From Dehalobacter alkaniphilus (GTDB lineage: Bacteria; Bacillota; Desulfitobacteriia; Desulfitobacteriales; Syntrophobotulaceae): a stretch of DNA of 64,000 nucleotides. The notes under the pieces are model-generated. The model had not been told where the DNA came from. It searched no databases and worked only from the letters and a program-made list of their open reading frames with translations. This document shows, piece after piece, positions 8,314-16,553 of this stretch; position 1 is the stretch's first letter, and every line of letters begins with the position of its first letter. The DNA is taken from contig CP148031.1 of NCBI GenBank assembly GCA_040500365.1, positions 2,108,001-2,172,000 on the forward strand, given 5' to 3'. The translations under genes and the position numbers were made by a program.

Positions 8314-8468
8314 GTCTGCGTGCCACAGTTCCGCGACAAGCGGAGCATGGATGCGGAGCGCGGCCTTTTGACGGCCACGGATGGCCTAATGTCGCGATGC
8401 CATGGATGGCAAGGAGCGACGCGTCAAGGAGGACGCAACGGCCGAAAGCGGTATTGTGGCATGCAGAC
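8314..8468. repeat. GC-rich palindromic element, family B copy 1
   Basis: The gap 8119-8501 has no convincing gene. Arms GTCTGCGTGCCACA (8314-8327) and TGTGGCATGCAGAC (8455-8468) pair over 13 of 14 bases. Inside is a GC-rich core with AAGCGGAGCATGGATGCGG, AGCGCGGCC and GTCAAGGAGGACGCAAC. The same core, on the opposite strand, is found at 47981-48087, with different outer arms. GC content exceeds that of neighbouring intergenic DNA. Open frames across it are by-products of the GC content. Confidence 0.75.
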
Positions 8469-8501
8469 CGTCCCCAAAAAAAGGGAAATAATACAAAGGT
8501 A

Positions 8502-9461
8502 TCATATAATCTTCAAACAGAAATGCGGGCAATATCTGCCGCAGTATCCGCACAGAACACATCTTTCCGGCTGCAGACAAACCTGTCCATCGTTAAGATA
8601 AAGCGCATTTTGCGGGCAGCCGCCGACGCATTTTCCACAGCCCTGGCACCAGTCGGCGATGTACAGTTTTCTCTCCCGGTGTAGAACCGAATTACGCAAT
8701 TCGTTGGATATGGGCTCTCCATCCAGTAGTGCAAGATTATAGTCTACTTCCGGAATCGATGACATGCCTAAAGCCATCGCCTGAATTCCTGGAATACTCC
8801 GGATAAAATTCACGGCCCTTTCCGGTTCAGCCGCCAAGTGCCCACCGCCAAAAACCTTCATCGCATAGATCCCGATACCTAATTCAGCTGCAAACGCAAT
8901 AGCTTCCAGCATGTCCCCAAGACTTCCATTGATAATACCGAGTCCCTGGTAATTAATGAGTGGGTGAATCACGTCAAGACCCGGCTGAAGGGCCCCTGCT
9001 CTTACCCCTTGAACCGCGTGGGTCGAGATTCCGATCGCCCCGACCTGACCCCTGGCCTTTGCTTCAAGCAGTCCTTCCCAGGCCTCAGCATGTCCTTTGA
9101 GCGTTAGATGGCTTTCCTGCTCATGAAGTAGAAAGATATCAATAGAATCCCTGCCCAGTTCCTTTCTGGCTTTCTCCAGACTCGCATCCAGCTCCTGATG
9201 CGTCACCGCATAAGATTTGGATACAACTTTCATCTCGGGGTTCCTGCCCAGAACAGGTTTTAACTGACTGTAGTTTTCATAGAGTTCTGCCGTATCGACC
9301 CAGTCTATCCCCCTTGAAAACGCATATTGAAGGATCTCTCTTCCCTGCTCTTCGCTCACTCTGCCCTGAAGTGAAGAAATCGCGAGGCTGCCAAAACATA
9401 TCTCCGACACCGTCGGACCCTTTAACCCTAATTTGACCTTCAGCAAATGACCGTCCTCCAA
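8502..9461 (-). CDS. Aldo/keto reductase with C-terminal 2[4Fe-4S] ferredoxin domain
   Basis: A 319-residue protein with an aldo/keto reductase barrel (about residues 1-265) fused to a bacterial ferredoxin domain. The barrel shows WVDTAELYENYSQ (Asp and Tyr of the catalytic tetrad), VVSKSY and LLHEQESHL. The tail has two cluster motifs, CQGCGKCVGGCPQNAL and CVLCGYCGRYCPHF, each with CxxCxxCxxxCP spacing. Such fusions are common in anaerobic Firmicutes and archaea, where they may use reduced ferredoxin-type electrons or NAD(P)H; substrates are generally unknown. It is inserted between ireB and ruvX, splitting a cluster that is contiguous in Bacillus, and has its own upstream gap of 158 bases. 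Confidence 0.88.
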   Translation of the reverse strand: MEDGHLLKVKLGLKGPTVSEICFGSLAISSLQGRVSEEQGREILQYAFSRGIDWVDTAELYENYSQLKPVLGRNPEMKVVSKSYAVTHQELDASLEKARKELGRDSIDIFLLHEQESHLTLKGHAEAWEGLLEAKARGQVGAIGISTHAVQGVRAGALQPGLDVIHPLINYQGLGIINGSLGDMLEAIAFAAELGIGIYAMKVFGGGHLAAEPERAVNFIRSIPGIQAMALGMSSIPEVDYNLALLDGEPISNELRNSVLHRERKLYIADWCQGCGKCVGGCPQNALYLNDGQVCLQPERCVLCGYCGRYCPHFCLKII

Positions 9462-9619
9462 AACGAAACCCCCACGTACTGTGAGGGCAGCTAATCAAAC
9501 GCAACGCAAAAATAAGAACCATTCGTGTTAATTAAAAAAATTCAAAAAATAAAGGTATTCAGATGCCAAAAGAAATTCTTAAAGAAAAAAGGTGAAAATA
9601 AAAAGCAAGAAAATCTTTT

Positions 9620-9871
9620 TTATAGATCGCGCAAATAAAATTTTACCAGTTCCTCCAGCAATTCATAACGTTCCAGCTTACGGATTTTGGTTCTAGCCTG
9701 ATTATGACTGGTAATATAGACAGGATCTCCGGACATCAAATAACCCACCAATTGATTGATCGGATCATATCCTTTCTCCTGCAGTGCAGCATAAACCTGT
9801 TGCAATATTTCCCGCGGTGAATTGTCACCTGGATGGGATTTGAACATCATGGTTTCTTCCATCTTACTCAA
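9620..9871 (-). CDS. ireB: IreB family regulatory phosphoprotein (UPF0297)
   Basis: An 83-residue protein with the UPF0297/IreB pattern: TMMFKSHPGDNSPREILQQV, then YAALQEKGYDPINQLVGYLM, SGDPVYITSHNQARTKIRKL and ERYELLEELVKFYL. In Enterococcus, IreB is a small phosphoprotein substrate of the Ser/Thr kinase IreK and affects cephalosporin resistance; N-terminal Thr residues are the phosphosites. It lies 106 bases after alaS, as yrzL does in Bacillus. Strong family match; function is inferred from Enterococcus. Confidence 0.93.
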   Translation of the reverse strand: MSKMEETMMFKSHPGDNSPREILQQVYAALQEKGYDPINQLVGYLMSGDPVYITSHNQARTKIRKLERYELLEELVKFYLRDL

Positions 9872-9977
9872 GGTTTATACCTCCTTTCCTTCACCAGTTT
9901 GTTATACAGTATTCTGCATTGATCCAAAGATTACCTGTCAGTCTGTTAAAAATATTTTTAATACTTTTTTGGTAATC

Positions 9978-12611
9978 TTAACTATTATGCCCCAAAAAAT
10001 GACTGATTATGGAAGGCACTTTATCCAGCGCCTCGCCAAGCTTGGAAGAGTCCTTGCCACCGGCCTGGGCCATGTCGGGACGCCCCCCGCCTCCGCCGCC
10101 TGTAATCGAAGCCACTTCCTTAATAATCTTGCCAGCATGAAGTCCATTTAACCCCGACGGATGAACCACAGTCACCAGATTTACTTTTTCGTCGGCAACA
10201 GCGCCAAGGACAATAACGCCTTCTTTCAGCTTGTCCCGGAGCATGTCCGCTGTTTGCCTGAGTGTCTCCATATCCGGAGCCTGAACCCTGGAAGCGAGTA
10301 TTTTCACGCCGTGGATATCCTGAACCTTGCTCAAGATGCTGTCCGCTTCATATTTGGACAGCTTGGCATTCAGCTGCTGAACTTCTTTTTCAAGTTCTCT
10401 GATCTGAGCAGTCAGAAGGTGAACCTTTTTCACGCTTTCCTTTGGTTGAACTTTCAGCAGCGTACTGATCTCGTCGAACTGGCTCTCCATTTCTCTTAAA
10501 TATGCCAAAGATTCCTTACCGGCCACAGCCTCTATTCTTCTTAAGCCTGCGCCGATACCGCCCTCGGAAATGATTTTAAACAAGCCAATTTCCCCTGTAT
10601 TTTTGACATGCGTTCCGCCGCAGAGTTCTCTGCTGTAATCACCCATTTCGACCAAACGCACAATTTCTCCGTATTTTTCGCCAAATAACGCAATCGCGCC
10701 TTTTTCGCGGGCCTGGTTCATGCTCATTTCTTCCGCTTGCACCGTAAGACTCGCCATAATTTGCCTGTTCACGTTGTTTTCTACTTCGGTAATTTGTTCA
10801 GCCGTAAGCGGTGAAAAATGTGAAAAATCAAACCGCAGGCGTTCACTCGTAACAAGAGAACCTGCCTGTTGGACGTGATCTCCCAAGATCTTACGCAGCG
10901 CCGTCTGCAGAAGATGCGTTGAACTATGATGTCCGGCTATGGCCTTGCGTTTTTCCTTATTGACGACGGTGTGGACCTTTTCCCCTATTTTCAGCACGCC
11001 GTCCTTGATCAGCAGACGGTGCGTGATCGCGCCGCTCGGAAGTTTCCGCAATTCCAGTACTTCAGCATACGCCTTGCCGGTCCGGATGATTCCTTCGTCT
11101 GAAATCTGGCCGCCGCTCTCAGCATAAAAAGGTGTCTGATCCAAAAGACAAATGACTTCCTCTCCTTCACCGGCCCCATCCACTTCCCCTTCTTCATTGA
11201 ACATCGCTTCAATGATGCTGTCACTTTCCAGTTGTTCATAACCGAGAAAACGGGTCGGCCCCAGTCTTTTCGCTTTTTCTGTGAGCAGGCTGTTTTCCCC
11301 GGCAGCCTTCATCTGACGGGATCGTTCTTTCGCCAGCAGACGGTGTTCTTCCGATGCTTTGTCGAACGACTCCATATCCACGGAGATCCCCTCCTCCAGC
11401 AACATTTCTTCCGTCAATTCTACCGGAAAACCATAGGTCTCATACAGGTGAAAAGCGTCTTCCCCACTGAGTATCTTCTGACCCGATTCTCTGAACGCTT
11501 TCACCTTATCCTGAAGGATCAGCATGCCCTGCTCGAGGGTAGCCTGGAAATTCTTTTCTTCCAGCCGCAAATGATTGAGGATAAAATTTTCATTCTCCTT
11601 GAGCTCCGTATACCAGTGTGCATAATGTTCCTGGATAACACGGAATATTTGTTCCAAAAACGGCTTTTCAATTCCTAAAAGCCGGGCAAAACGAATGCTC
11701 CGGCGTAAGATTCGCCGCAAAACATAGCCGCGTCCGTCGCTGCTCGGCCTAATTCCGTCCGCCAGCATAAAAGATACTGCTCTGGCATGGTCGGCAACGA
11801 CCTTCAACGCAACATCCGTCTTCGGATCCTCTTTATATTGCAAACCGGCGATTTCTGCCGTTTTATTGATGAGTGGCATAAATAAATCCGTATCGAAGTT
11901 GGATTCAACTCCCTGAATCACCGATGCGATTCTTTCCAGCCCCATCCCGGTATCAATGTTTCGCTTCGGCAGAGGGGTTAGTGTACCTGCTTCATCTCTT
12001 ATGTACTGCATAAAGACCAGGTTCCAGACCTCCAGGAAACGGTCACAGTCACAGCCGATTGCACAATCATCTTTGCCGCAGCCCCGGCTTTCTCCAAGAT
12101 CTACGTAGATTTCCGAACAGGGCCCACAAGGTCCGACCGGTCCGGCAGCCCAGAAATTCTCGGGATCGGCGACAATTCGTTCCGGACTTACACCTGCCTT
12201 TGACCAGATATTTCTGGCCTCTTCGTCCTCTGGATAGATGGTTACCCAGAGCTTTTCGACGGGAACTTGCAGTATGCCGGTAATATATTCCCAGGCCCAT
12301 GGAATGACTTCCTCTTTAAAATAGTCACCAAAAGAAAAATTACCGAGCATCTCAAAAAAAGTATGGTGTCTGGCCGTTTTGCCGACACTCTCCAGGTCGG
12401 GGGTCCGGACACATTTCTGAGCGGTGGTCGCTCTCGAAAACGGAGGTTCCACTTGCCTTAAAAAATATGGCTTAAACGGAACCATTCCGGCTACCGTTAA
12501 AAGCAAAGTAGGATCATCTTTCGGGATCAGGGAGGCACTGGGCTGAATAACATGTCCTTTTCCCTCAAAATATTTCAGAAACATTTCGCGCAGTTGATTT
12601 CCGGTATACAT
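9978..12611 (-). CDS. alaS: Alanine-tRNA ligase
   Basis: An 877-residue class II synthetase that charges tRNA-Ala in the cytosol. The N-terminal catalytic core has VAGMVPFKPYFL and FFEMLGNFSFGDYFKEE. The editing domain shows HHSSTHLLQ and the zinc-binding CGGTH, and a coiled coil precedes the C-terminal domain with GGGGGGRPDMAQAGG. Length is normal. I looked for a T-box leader upstream (12612-12951) and found no T-box core; that gap instead holds a repeat element. The upstream neighbour is an AI-2E family permease, as yrrI precedes alaS in Bacillus. Confidence 0.97.
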   Translation of the reverse strand: MYTGNQLREMFLKYFEGKGHVIQPSASLIPKDDPTLLLTVAGMVPFKPYFLRQVEPPFSRATTAQKCVRTPDLESVGKTARHHTFFEMLGNFSFGDYFKEEVIPWAWEYITGILQVPVEKLWVTIYPEDEEARNIWSKAGVSPERIVADPENFWAAGPVGPCGPCSEIYVDLGESRGCGKDDCAIGCDCDRFLEVWNLVFMQYIRDEAGTLTPLPKRNIDTGMGLERIASVIQGVESNFDTDLFMPLINKTAEIAGLQYKEDPKTDVALKVVADHARAVSFMLADGIRPSSDGRGYVLRRILRRSIRFARLLGIEKPFLEQIFRVIQEHYAHWYTELKENENFILNHLRLEEKNFQATLEQGMLILQDKVKAFRESGQKILSGEDAFHLYETYGFPVELTEEMLLEEGISVDMESFDKASEEHRLLAKERSRQMKAAGENSLLTEKAKRLGPTRFLGYEQLESDSIIEAMFNEEGEVDGAGEGEEVICLLDQTPFYAESGGQISDEGIIRTGKAYAEVLELRKLPSGAITHRLLIKDGVLKIGEKVHTVVNKEKRKAIAGHHSSTHLLQTALRKILGDHVQQAGSLVTSERLRFDFSHFSPLTAEQITEVENNVNRQIMASLTVQAEEMSMNQAREKGAIALFGEKYGEIVRLVEMGDYSRELCGGTHVKNTGEIGLFKIISEGGIGAGLRRIEAVAGKESLAYLREMESQFDEISTLLKVQPKESVKKVHLLTAQIRELEKEVQQLNAKLSKYEADSILSKVQDIHGVKILASRVQAPDMETLRQTADMLRDKLKEGVIVLGAVADEKVNLVTVVHPSGLNGLHAGKIIKEVASITGGGGGGRPDMAQAGGKDSSKLGEALDKVPSIISHFLGHNS

Positions 12612-12639
12612 CTACTTCCTCCTTATATGGAAGGCTCCT

Positions 12640-12746
12640 CGTGCCTTGTCAACTCTAAAATGATAACATAACGGCGATCAACGACAACACCGTATTGTGA
12701 GAAATCTGCCGACAGGATATATCAGATTTAGGATTGACATGGTACT
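12640..12746. repeat. Inverted-repeat element, family A copy 1 (degenerate)
   Basis: Located in the gap before alaS. Right end TTTAGGATTGACATGGTACT (12727-12746) is the reverse complement of the family-A terminus. The left end (GTGCCTTGTCAACTCTAAAA, 12641-12660) is a degraded version. The interior, read on the minus strand, shares TATCCTGTCGGCAGATTTCT and GTTGTCGTTGATCGCC with TATCCTGACGGCATATTTCT and GTTGTCGTCAATCACC in the 37.7-kb copy. The rest of the gap to 12951 contains another weak inverted repeat (AACCTGGCTGG near 12802 with AGCTGGTT near 12856) and no gene. Confidence 0.7.
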
Positions 12747-12951
12747 TAAGCTTATATTTATTACAGAATAGCAAAGGCAAATCTTGCTAAGACATAAGAA
12801 AACCTGGCTGGCACCAAGCCTCTTTGGCACAGGCGGCAGCTTTCGTTGCACTTAGCTGGTTCAGAAAATACTTACACTTTCTGATACACTAAAATAAGTA
12901 TAGCCAAAAGAGAAGTTGCCTGTCAACAGACCTGATAGCCGCAAATCCTAC

Positions 12952-14001
12952 TTAATTCTTCGTTGACTTCAGATCTCGCGGTGCAATCAGATAATAATAA
13001 ATATTTCTGATTATAATACGCAGGACCGCTGCCAGTGGAACTGCAAAAAGCATTCCGAGCAAACCGCCGATTTCCCCGCCGGCCAAAAGAGCAAAAACAA
13101 CCCAGAGCGGATGAAGACCGATTTTGTTGCTCATCAGACGCGGATTAATCAGATTGCTGTCCAGCTGTTGGACGATGAAGATTACCAGGGTGACTTTTAC
13201 AGCCATCAGAGGGGATCTGCTTAAGCCCAGTAAAATTGACGGTATGCCGCCTAAGATCGGACCAAAATACGGGATCAGATTGGTAATTCCGCAAATGATC
13301 CCGATAATCAGCGCATATTCCATACCGATGAGCTTAATCCCTATGCCGATCAGAAGGCCGACGATGACCGCATCAATCATATTGCCCTGGATATACCGTT
13401 TGATCACATAATCAATTTCCTGTAATACCTTGTGCCACTGCTCCCTCATCCTGCCAGGAACAAGCATTAAAACCCCGTCCGTGATTTTTCTCCAGTCCGT
13501 CAAAAAATAGATGGCCAGAATTGGAGAAAGAACCATTAATCCGATGGAAGAAAGCAAAGCCGGAATATTTTCCATGACCTTTTCCAGCCAGCCGGTCAGA
13601 TAGGATTGCCCCTGAATCAGTTTTTTATCCATTAATCTGCTGAGCTCTTCAGGCAGGATATTTTGCGGGTAAACACTTTTCCCGGTTTGTACATAATGGT
13701 AAATGACTTCCAGCCTCTCTGGAAGTACGACGGACAGTCTTCCAAGCTCCAGGTAAAACGTGGGCAGCAGCAACAAAAACAGCACAGCAAGCAAAACCAC
13801 AATCCAAAGGAAAATCAAGGCAATTGCCCACCGTCGGCGCAGGCCTTTTTTTTCGAGCCAATTGACCATGGGACTTAAAAGATAGGCTATAACGGCGCCT
13901 GCTGCAAAAGAAAAAGCAATCTTTTTAACTTTCATAAACAGCAGGAAACCTGCTATAACCAACAAGATGCCAAAAATCCAACGCAGCTTGGTCTGTCCCA
14001 T
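12952..14001 (-). CDS. AI-2E family membrane transporter (YrrI-like)
   Basis: A 349-residue integral membrane protein with about eight hydrophobic segments and a long loop after segment 3-4. The C-terminal half carries the family pattern: GLLIGIGIKLIGMEYALIIG, then NLIPYFGPILGGIPSILLGL and LDSNLINPRLMSNKIGLHPL. The AI-2E exporter name comes from E. coli TqsA; other members move Na+/H+ or small solutes, so the substrate is unknown. It is the neighbour of alaS, as yrrI is in Bacillus subtilis. Confidence 0.9.
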   Translation of the reverse strand: MGQTKLRWIFGILLVIAGFLLFMKVKKIAFSFAAGAVIAYLLSPMVNWLEKKGLRRRWAIALIFLWIVVLLAVLFLLLLPTFYLELGRLSVVLPERLEVIYHYVQTGKSVYPQNILPEELSRLMDKKLIQGQSYLTGWLEKVMENIPALLSSIGLMVLSPILAIYFLTDWRKITDGVLMLVPGRMREQWHKVLQEIDYVIKRYIQGNMIDAVIVGLLIGIGIKLIGMEYALIIGIICGITNLIPYFGPILGGIPSILLGLSRSPLMAVKVTLVIFIVQQLDSNLINPRLMSNKIGLHPLWVVFALLAGGEIGGLLGMLFAVPLAAVLRIIIRNIYYYLIAPRDLKSTKN

Positions 14002-14069
14002 ACTCGCCTCCCAGTTATGTTTTAAGACAAATAAAGGGCGGTCTTTTCAAAATGAATTTGAAAATCCCA

Positions 14070-14135
14070 ACCCCCGATGGACAGGCCGTGGCCTTAGCTT
14101 CTTGGCCTTGCCGCTACTTGCCATCCATGGTATAA
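14070..14135. repeat. Probable fragment of palindromic family B
   Basis: On the minus strand the segment reads CCATGGATGGCAAGTAGCGG, then CAAGGCCAAGAAGC and AAGGCCACGGCC. The 8.3-kb family-B element has CCATGGATGGCAAGGAGCG and GGCCACGGATGGCC. Only the central part is shared and no clear outer arms are seen, so this may be a remnant. It lies in the gap between the AI-2E permease and the downstream small zinc-ribbon gene. Confidence 0.45.
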
Positions 14136-14199
14136 GCGAAGCGCCAACTCTATTCTACGCATGCACGGTATGAAGAACTCTAGACATAGCAATTCGGCG

Positions 14200-14403
14200 T
14201 CATTCAGCAGCTGCCTGAGCCTGAACGATCTGCTCGCTTTCAAGGAAGAAATCTTCCCACGCTACCAGTGTCCCATCTTCTTCCAAATCAAATACGACTA
14301 CCTGATCGGTATGACTGTTGAATTCAATAAAACAGTCCCAGCAATAGTATTGTTCCACACCGACCTTTCCGGTCTGTCGTCCCCCGCAAACCGGGCAAAT
14401 CAT
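14200..14403 (-). CDS. Small zinc-ribbon protein (67 aa)
   Basis: A 67-residue protein beginning MICPVCGGRQTGKVGVEQYY and then CWDCFIEFNSH. Two CxxC pairs (CPVC and CWDC) form a zinc ribbon in the first 30 residues. The second half is acidic and hydrophobic (VVVFDLEEDGTLVAWEDFFL). Its ATG overlaps the stop of the PRC-barrel gene by four bases (ATGA), so the two are almost certainly translated together. In Bacillus, yrrD (PRC-barrel) is followed by the small gene yrzR at the equivalent place, but I cannot claim homology. Function unknown. Confidence 0.8.
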   Translation of the reverse strand: MICPVCGGRQTGKVGVEQYYCWDCFIEFNSHTDQVVVFDLEEDGTLVAWEDFFLESEQIVQAQAAAE

Positions 14404-14864
14404 GACAATGAACCTCCTTCAATCACAACAACATCCTGGCTCTCGCAAAGAATGTTTTCCTCAAATACAGCCTCCCTGCCCTTCATCAAATCCGCAAAAA
14501 GACCGTCTGATATTTCATAACCAAGTACTTTTTGGACTGTGTTGTCCACATAGATATCGCCTATCGTTCCTTTGATATCGCCTTCTCCATTAAAAACCTT
14601 GTTTCCGACTTTCTGAGACCAGGATGCACCTGAAATCTTTTTCCCTTCTGGGTTTTTAACAGCAAGGGAATCCTTGCCGAAAGATACGATATCATCTCTG
14701 CTCATGTCTTCCAGCGGGTGCGTGAGCAGAGAATCTTTTTCCACGATGACGCCGGAAACCGTATTGTCTTTTTCATTATATAGGATATCTTTTACCCAGC
14801 CCAGACGTTCCCCGGAATTCAAATCAATCACCGGAAGCCGGACAATATCTCTCATCCTCCGCAT
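14400..14864 (-). CDS. PRC-barrel domain protein (YrrD-like)
   Basis: A protein of about 154 residues with two PRC-barrel-like beta units. The first is DIVRLPVIDLNSGERLGWVK with DILYNEKDNTVSGVIVEKDS. The second is GDIKGTIGDIYVDNTVQKVL with GYEISDGLFADLMKGR. PRC barrels occur in photosynthetic reaction centre H subunits and in RimM; free-standing ones in Firmicutes are uncharacterised, with some linked to sporulation (YlmC/YmxH). The preferred ATG (14864) has GAGGG four to five bases upstream; an earlier TTG at 14936 would add 24 residues and overlap an inverted repeat. Position corresponds to yrrD of Bacillus, between trmU and yrrI. Confidence 0.8.
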   Translation of the reverse strand: MRRMRDIVRLPVIDLNSGERLGWVKDILYNEKDNTVSGVIVEKDSLLTHPLEDMSRDDIVSFGKDSLAVKNPEGKKISGASWSQKVGNKVFNGEGDIKGTIGDIYVDNTVQKVLGYEISDGLFADLMKGREAVFEENILCESQDVVVIEGGSLS

Positions 14865-14926
14865 AATTCCCTCATTTGCCTTAGGATTATATCCGGTATT
14901 ATTGCCGGAATATCGGGATAATATTC

Positions 14927-14981
14927 CTTTCAGCAATATTGCATTCTATATTATGACATAAAACTGAAATATCGCTGAAAG
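14927..14981. promoter_or_regulatory. Inverted repeat upstream of the PRC-barrel gene
   Basis: CTTTCAGCAATATT (14927-14940) and AATATCGCTGAAAG (14968-14981) are inverted copies matching at 13 of 14 positions with a 27-base spacer, in the 5' region of the PRC-barrel gene. It could be an operator or a hairpin in the leader. No T-run follows, so a terminator is less likely. Confidence 0.4.
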
Positions 14982-15019
14982 AAGTATTTCGCACGGGTCA
15001 GCCCTTCGGCAATCACTTC

Positions 15020-16087
15020 TTATTCTGCCTTAAGAAGATCTTGGCGGATTCCGCACTTATCCGATACAATGACCCCTCCTCCCAACACCGTCGGCCCGTC
15101 ATAGAACACAACCGACTGACCGGGAGTAACTGCCCGCTGCGGGGTCTCAAACTGAACCCTGACAAGATTATTTTCAGGATAAAGAACAGCTGCTGCAGGA
15201 TTCGCCTTGTAACGAATCTTCGCCTGCACCTTCAAGGGGCCGGACAGCCTTTCCAGGGCAATCCAGTTCAGACCTGTCGCCCAGAGAATATCGGTATAGA
15301 GATCATTTCCTTCTCCAAGTATTACCCTGTTGCCAACCGGGTCAATCGAAGCCACAAACATTGGTTTACCAAATGTTACCCCTAATCCCTTGCGCTGTCC
15401 GACCGTATAATGGATCAATCCCCTGTGTCTGCCGATAATGCGGCCGGAGAAATCCGTGAAATCACCTGGTTCAGAATCTTTGCCCATTGCCGCCCTAATA
15501 TATTCCGCATAGTTGTCGTCAGGAATAAAACAGATTTCCTGACTCTCACTGCTGTCAGCAGCTGTCAATTTTCTGTTCCTCGCCAAGTCCCTGACCTGTT
15601 CTTTCGTATAATCACCAAGCGGGAAAAGTGCATGGGCAATCTGCTCCTGGCTTAAGGAGTATAACACATAACTCTGGTCTTTTTTCGCGTCCAGTCCGGT
15701 TTGAATCAGCCAGCGGCCTGAAGTTTCGTCAACCATTTTCCGAACGTAATGACCGGTCGCAAGATAGTCGGCACCAAGTCCGCGCGACTGTTTCAGCAAT
15801 TCTCCGAATTTGATTTTCCGGTTACACAGCACACACGGATTTGGCGTTTCCCCTCTGTAGTAGCTCTCTGCAAAAGAATCAATGACTTCCTGTTTAAAAA
15901 CCGTCCGGAAATCAAGCACATGCAGCGGTATCCTGAGCTGCTCAGCTGCTTCCAGCGCAGCAGTTTCAGCAAGTCCGCCTTCATGGGTCACAATGGTGAC
16001 TCCGATCACCTCATGACCATTTTCTTGAAGTAAAGCAACGGCGGTGGAACTATCCACGCCGCCACTCATTCCAACAGCAACTTTCAT
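15020..16087 (-). CDS. mnmA: tRNA-uridine 2-sulfurtransferase MnmA
   Basis: MnmA puts sulfur on U34 of tRNA-Lys, Glu and Gln, using persulfide supplied by a cysteine desulfurase. The PP-loop AVGMSGGVDSSTA binds ATP. The first catalytic Cys is in GETPNPCVLCNRKIKFG and the second in SSESQEICFIPDDNYAEYI. The C-terminal beta barrel includes VGQRKGLGV. I start it at the ATG 16087 (MKVAVGMSGG); another ATG lies five codons upstream. It is 355 residues, normal. The iscU and iscS genes directly upstream fit the need for a sulfur donor; Bacillus has the same trmU-yrvO link. Confidence 0.96.
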   Translation of the reverse strand: MKVAVGMSGGVDSSTAVALLQENGHEVIGVTIVTHEGGLAETAALEAAEQLRIPLHVLDFRTVFKQEVIDSFAESYYRGETPNPCVLCNRKIKFGELLKQSRGLGADYLATGHYVRKMVDETSGRWLIQTGLDAKKDQSYVLYSLSQEQIAHALFPLGDYTKEQVRDLARNRKLTAADSSESQEICFIPDDNYAEYIRAAMGKDSEPGDFTDFSGRIIGRHRGLIHYTVGQRKGLGVTFGKPMFVASIDPVGNRVILGEGNDLYTDILWATGLNWIALERLSGPLKVQAKIRYKANPAAAVLYPENNLVRVQFETPQRAVTPGQSVVFYDGPTVLGGGVIVSDKCGIRQDLLKAE

Positions 16088-16108
16088 ACGTTTAACCTTC
16101 ATCCTTCC

Positions 16109-16492
16109 TCAGACCTTGGTCTTTTTCTGGATGTAGTCTTTGATAGCTTCATGAACAGCATCTGCGGCAAGATTGGAACAGTGCAGCTTGGCTTCAGGCA
16201 AACCTCCAAGGGCTTCGGCAACAGCAGCATTCGAAATATCCAGGGCTTCATTCACGCTTTTGCCTTTGACCATTTCCGTAACCATACTACTGGTCGCTAC
16301 CGCAGCCCCGCAGCCAAATGTCTTAAACTTGATATCTTTGATAATATCGTTTTCAACAACCATTGAAATCCGCATAATGTCGCCGCACTTGGCGTTGCCG
16401 ACTTGCCCAACGCCATTTGCATTTTCAATTTCACCTACGTTGCGGGGATTCGTAAAATGATCGATTACTTTTTCTGAATACATCTGATTCAC
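16109..16492 (-). CDS. iscU: Iron-sulfur cluster scaffold IscU/NifU N-terminal type
   Basis: A 127-residue scaffold on which IscS-derived sulfur and iron are assembled into clusters. The three ligand cysteines are clear: GNAKCGDIM, FKTFGCGAAVATSS and EAKLHCSNLAADAV. The N-terminus MYSEKVIDHFTNPRNVGEIE is the typical family start. It stands 61 bases after iscS and 21 before mnmA, so one operon iscR-iscS-iscU-mnmA is likely. In Bacillus subtilis the corresponding locus has no IscU between yrvO and trmU. Absence of the C-terminal NifU-like domain places it in the short IscU class. Confidence 0.95.
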   Translation of the reverse strand: MNQMYSEKVIDHFTNPRNVGEIENANGVGQVGNAKCGDIMRISMVVENDIIKDIKFKTFGCGAAVATSSMVTEMVKGKSVNEALDISNAAVAEALGGLPEAKLHCSNLAADAVHEAIKDYIQKKTKV

Positions 16493-16553
16493 TCCTGTCT
16501 TATTTCTGTCTTTCAGCTTGCTTTGAGGAACAATCTATTTGCTTTAAGCTAGT

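Noticed and set aside
8277..8684. Plus-strand frames of 93-135 residues over the 8.3-kb gap
   Set aside because: They cover a GC-rich palindromic element and the end of the aldo/keto reductase; composition, not coding, explains them.
12612..12951. Possible T-box leader of alaS
   Set aside because: No T-box core sequence or antiterminator bulge was found; the gap is occupied by a repeat element.
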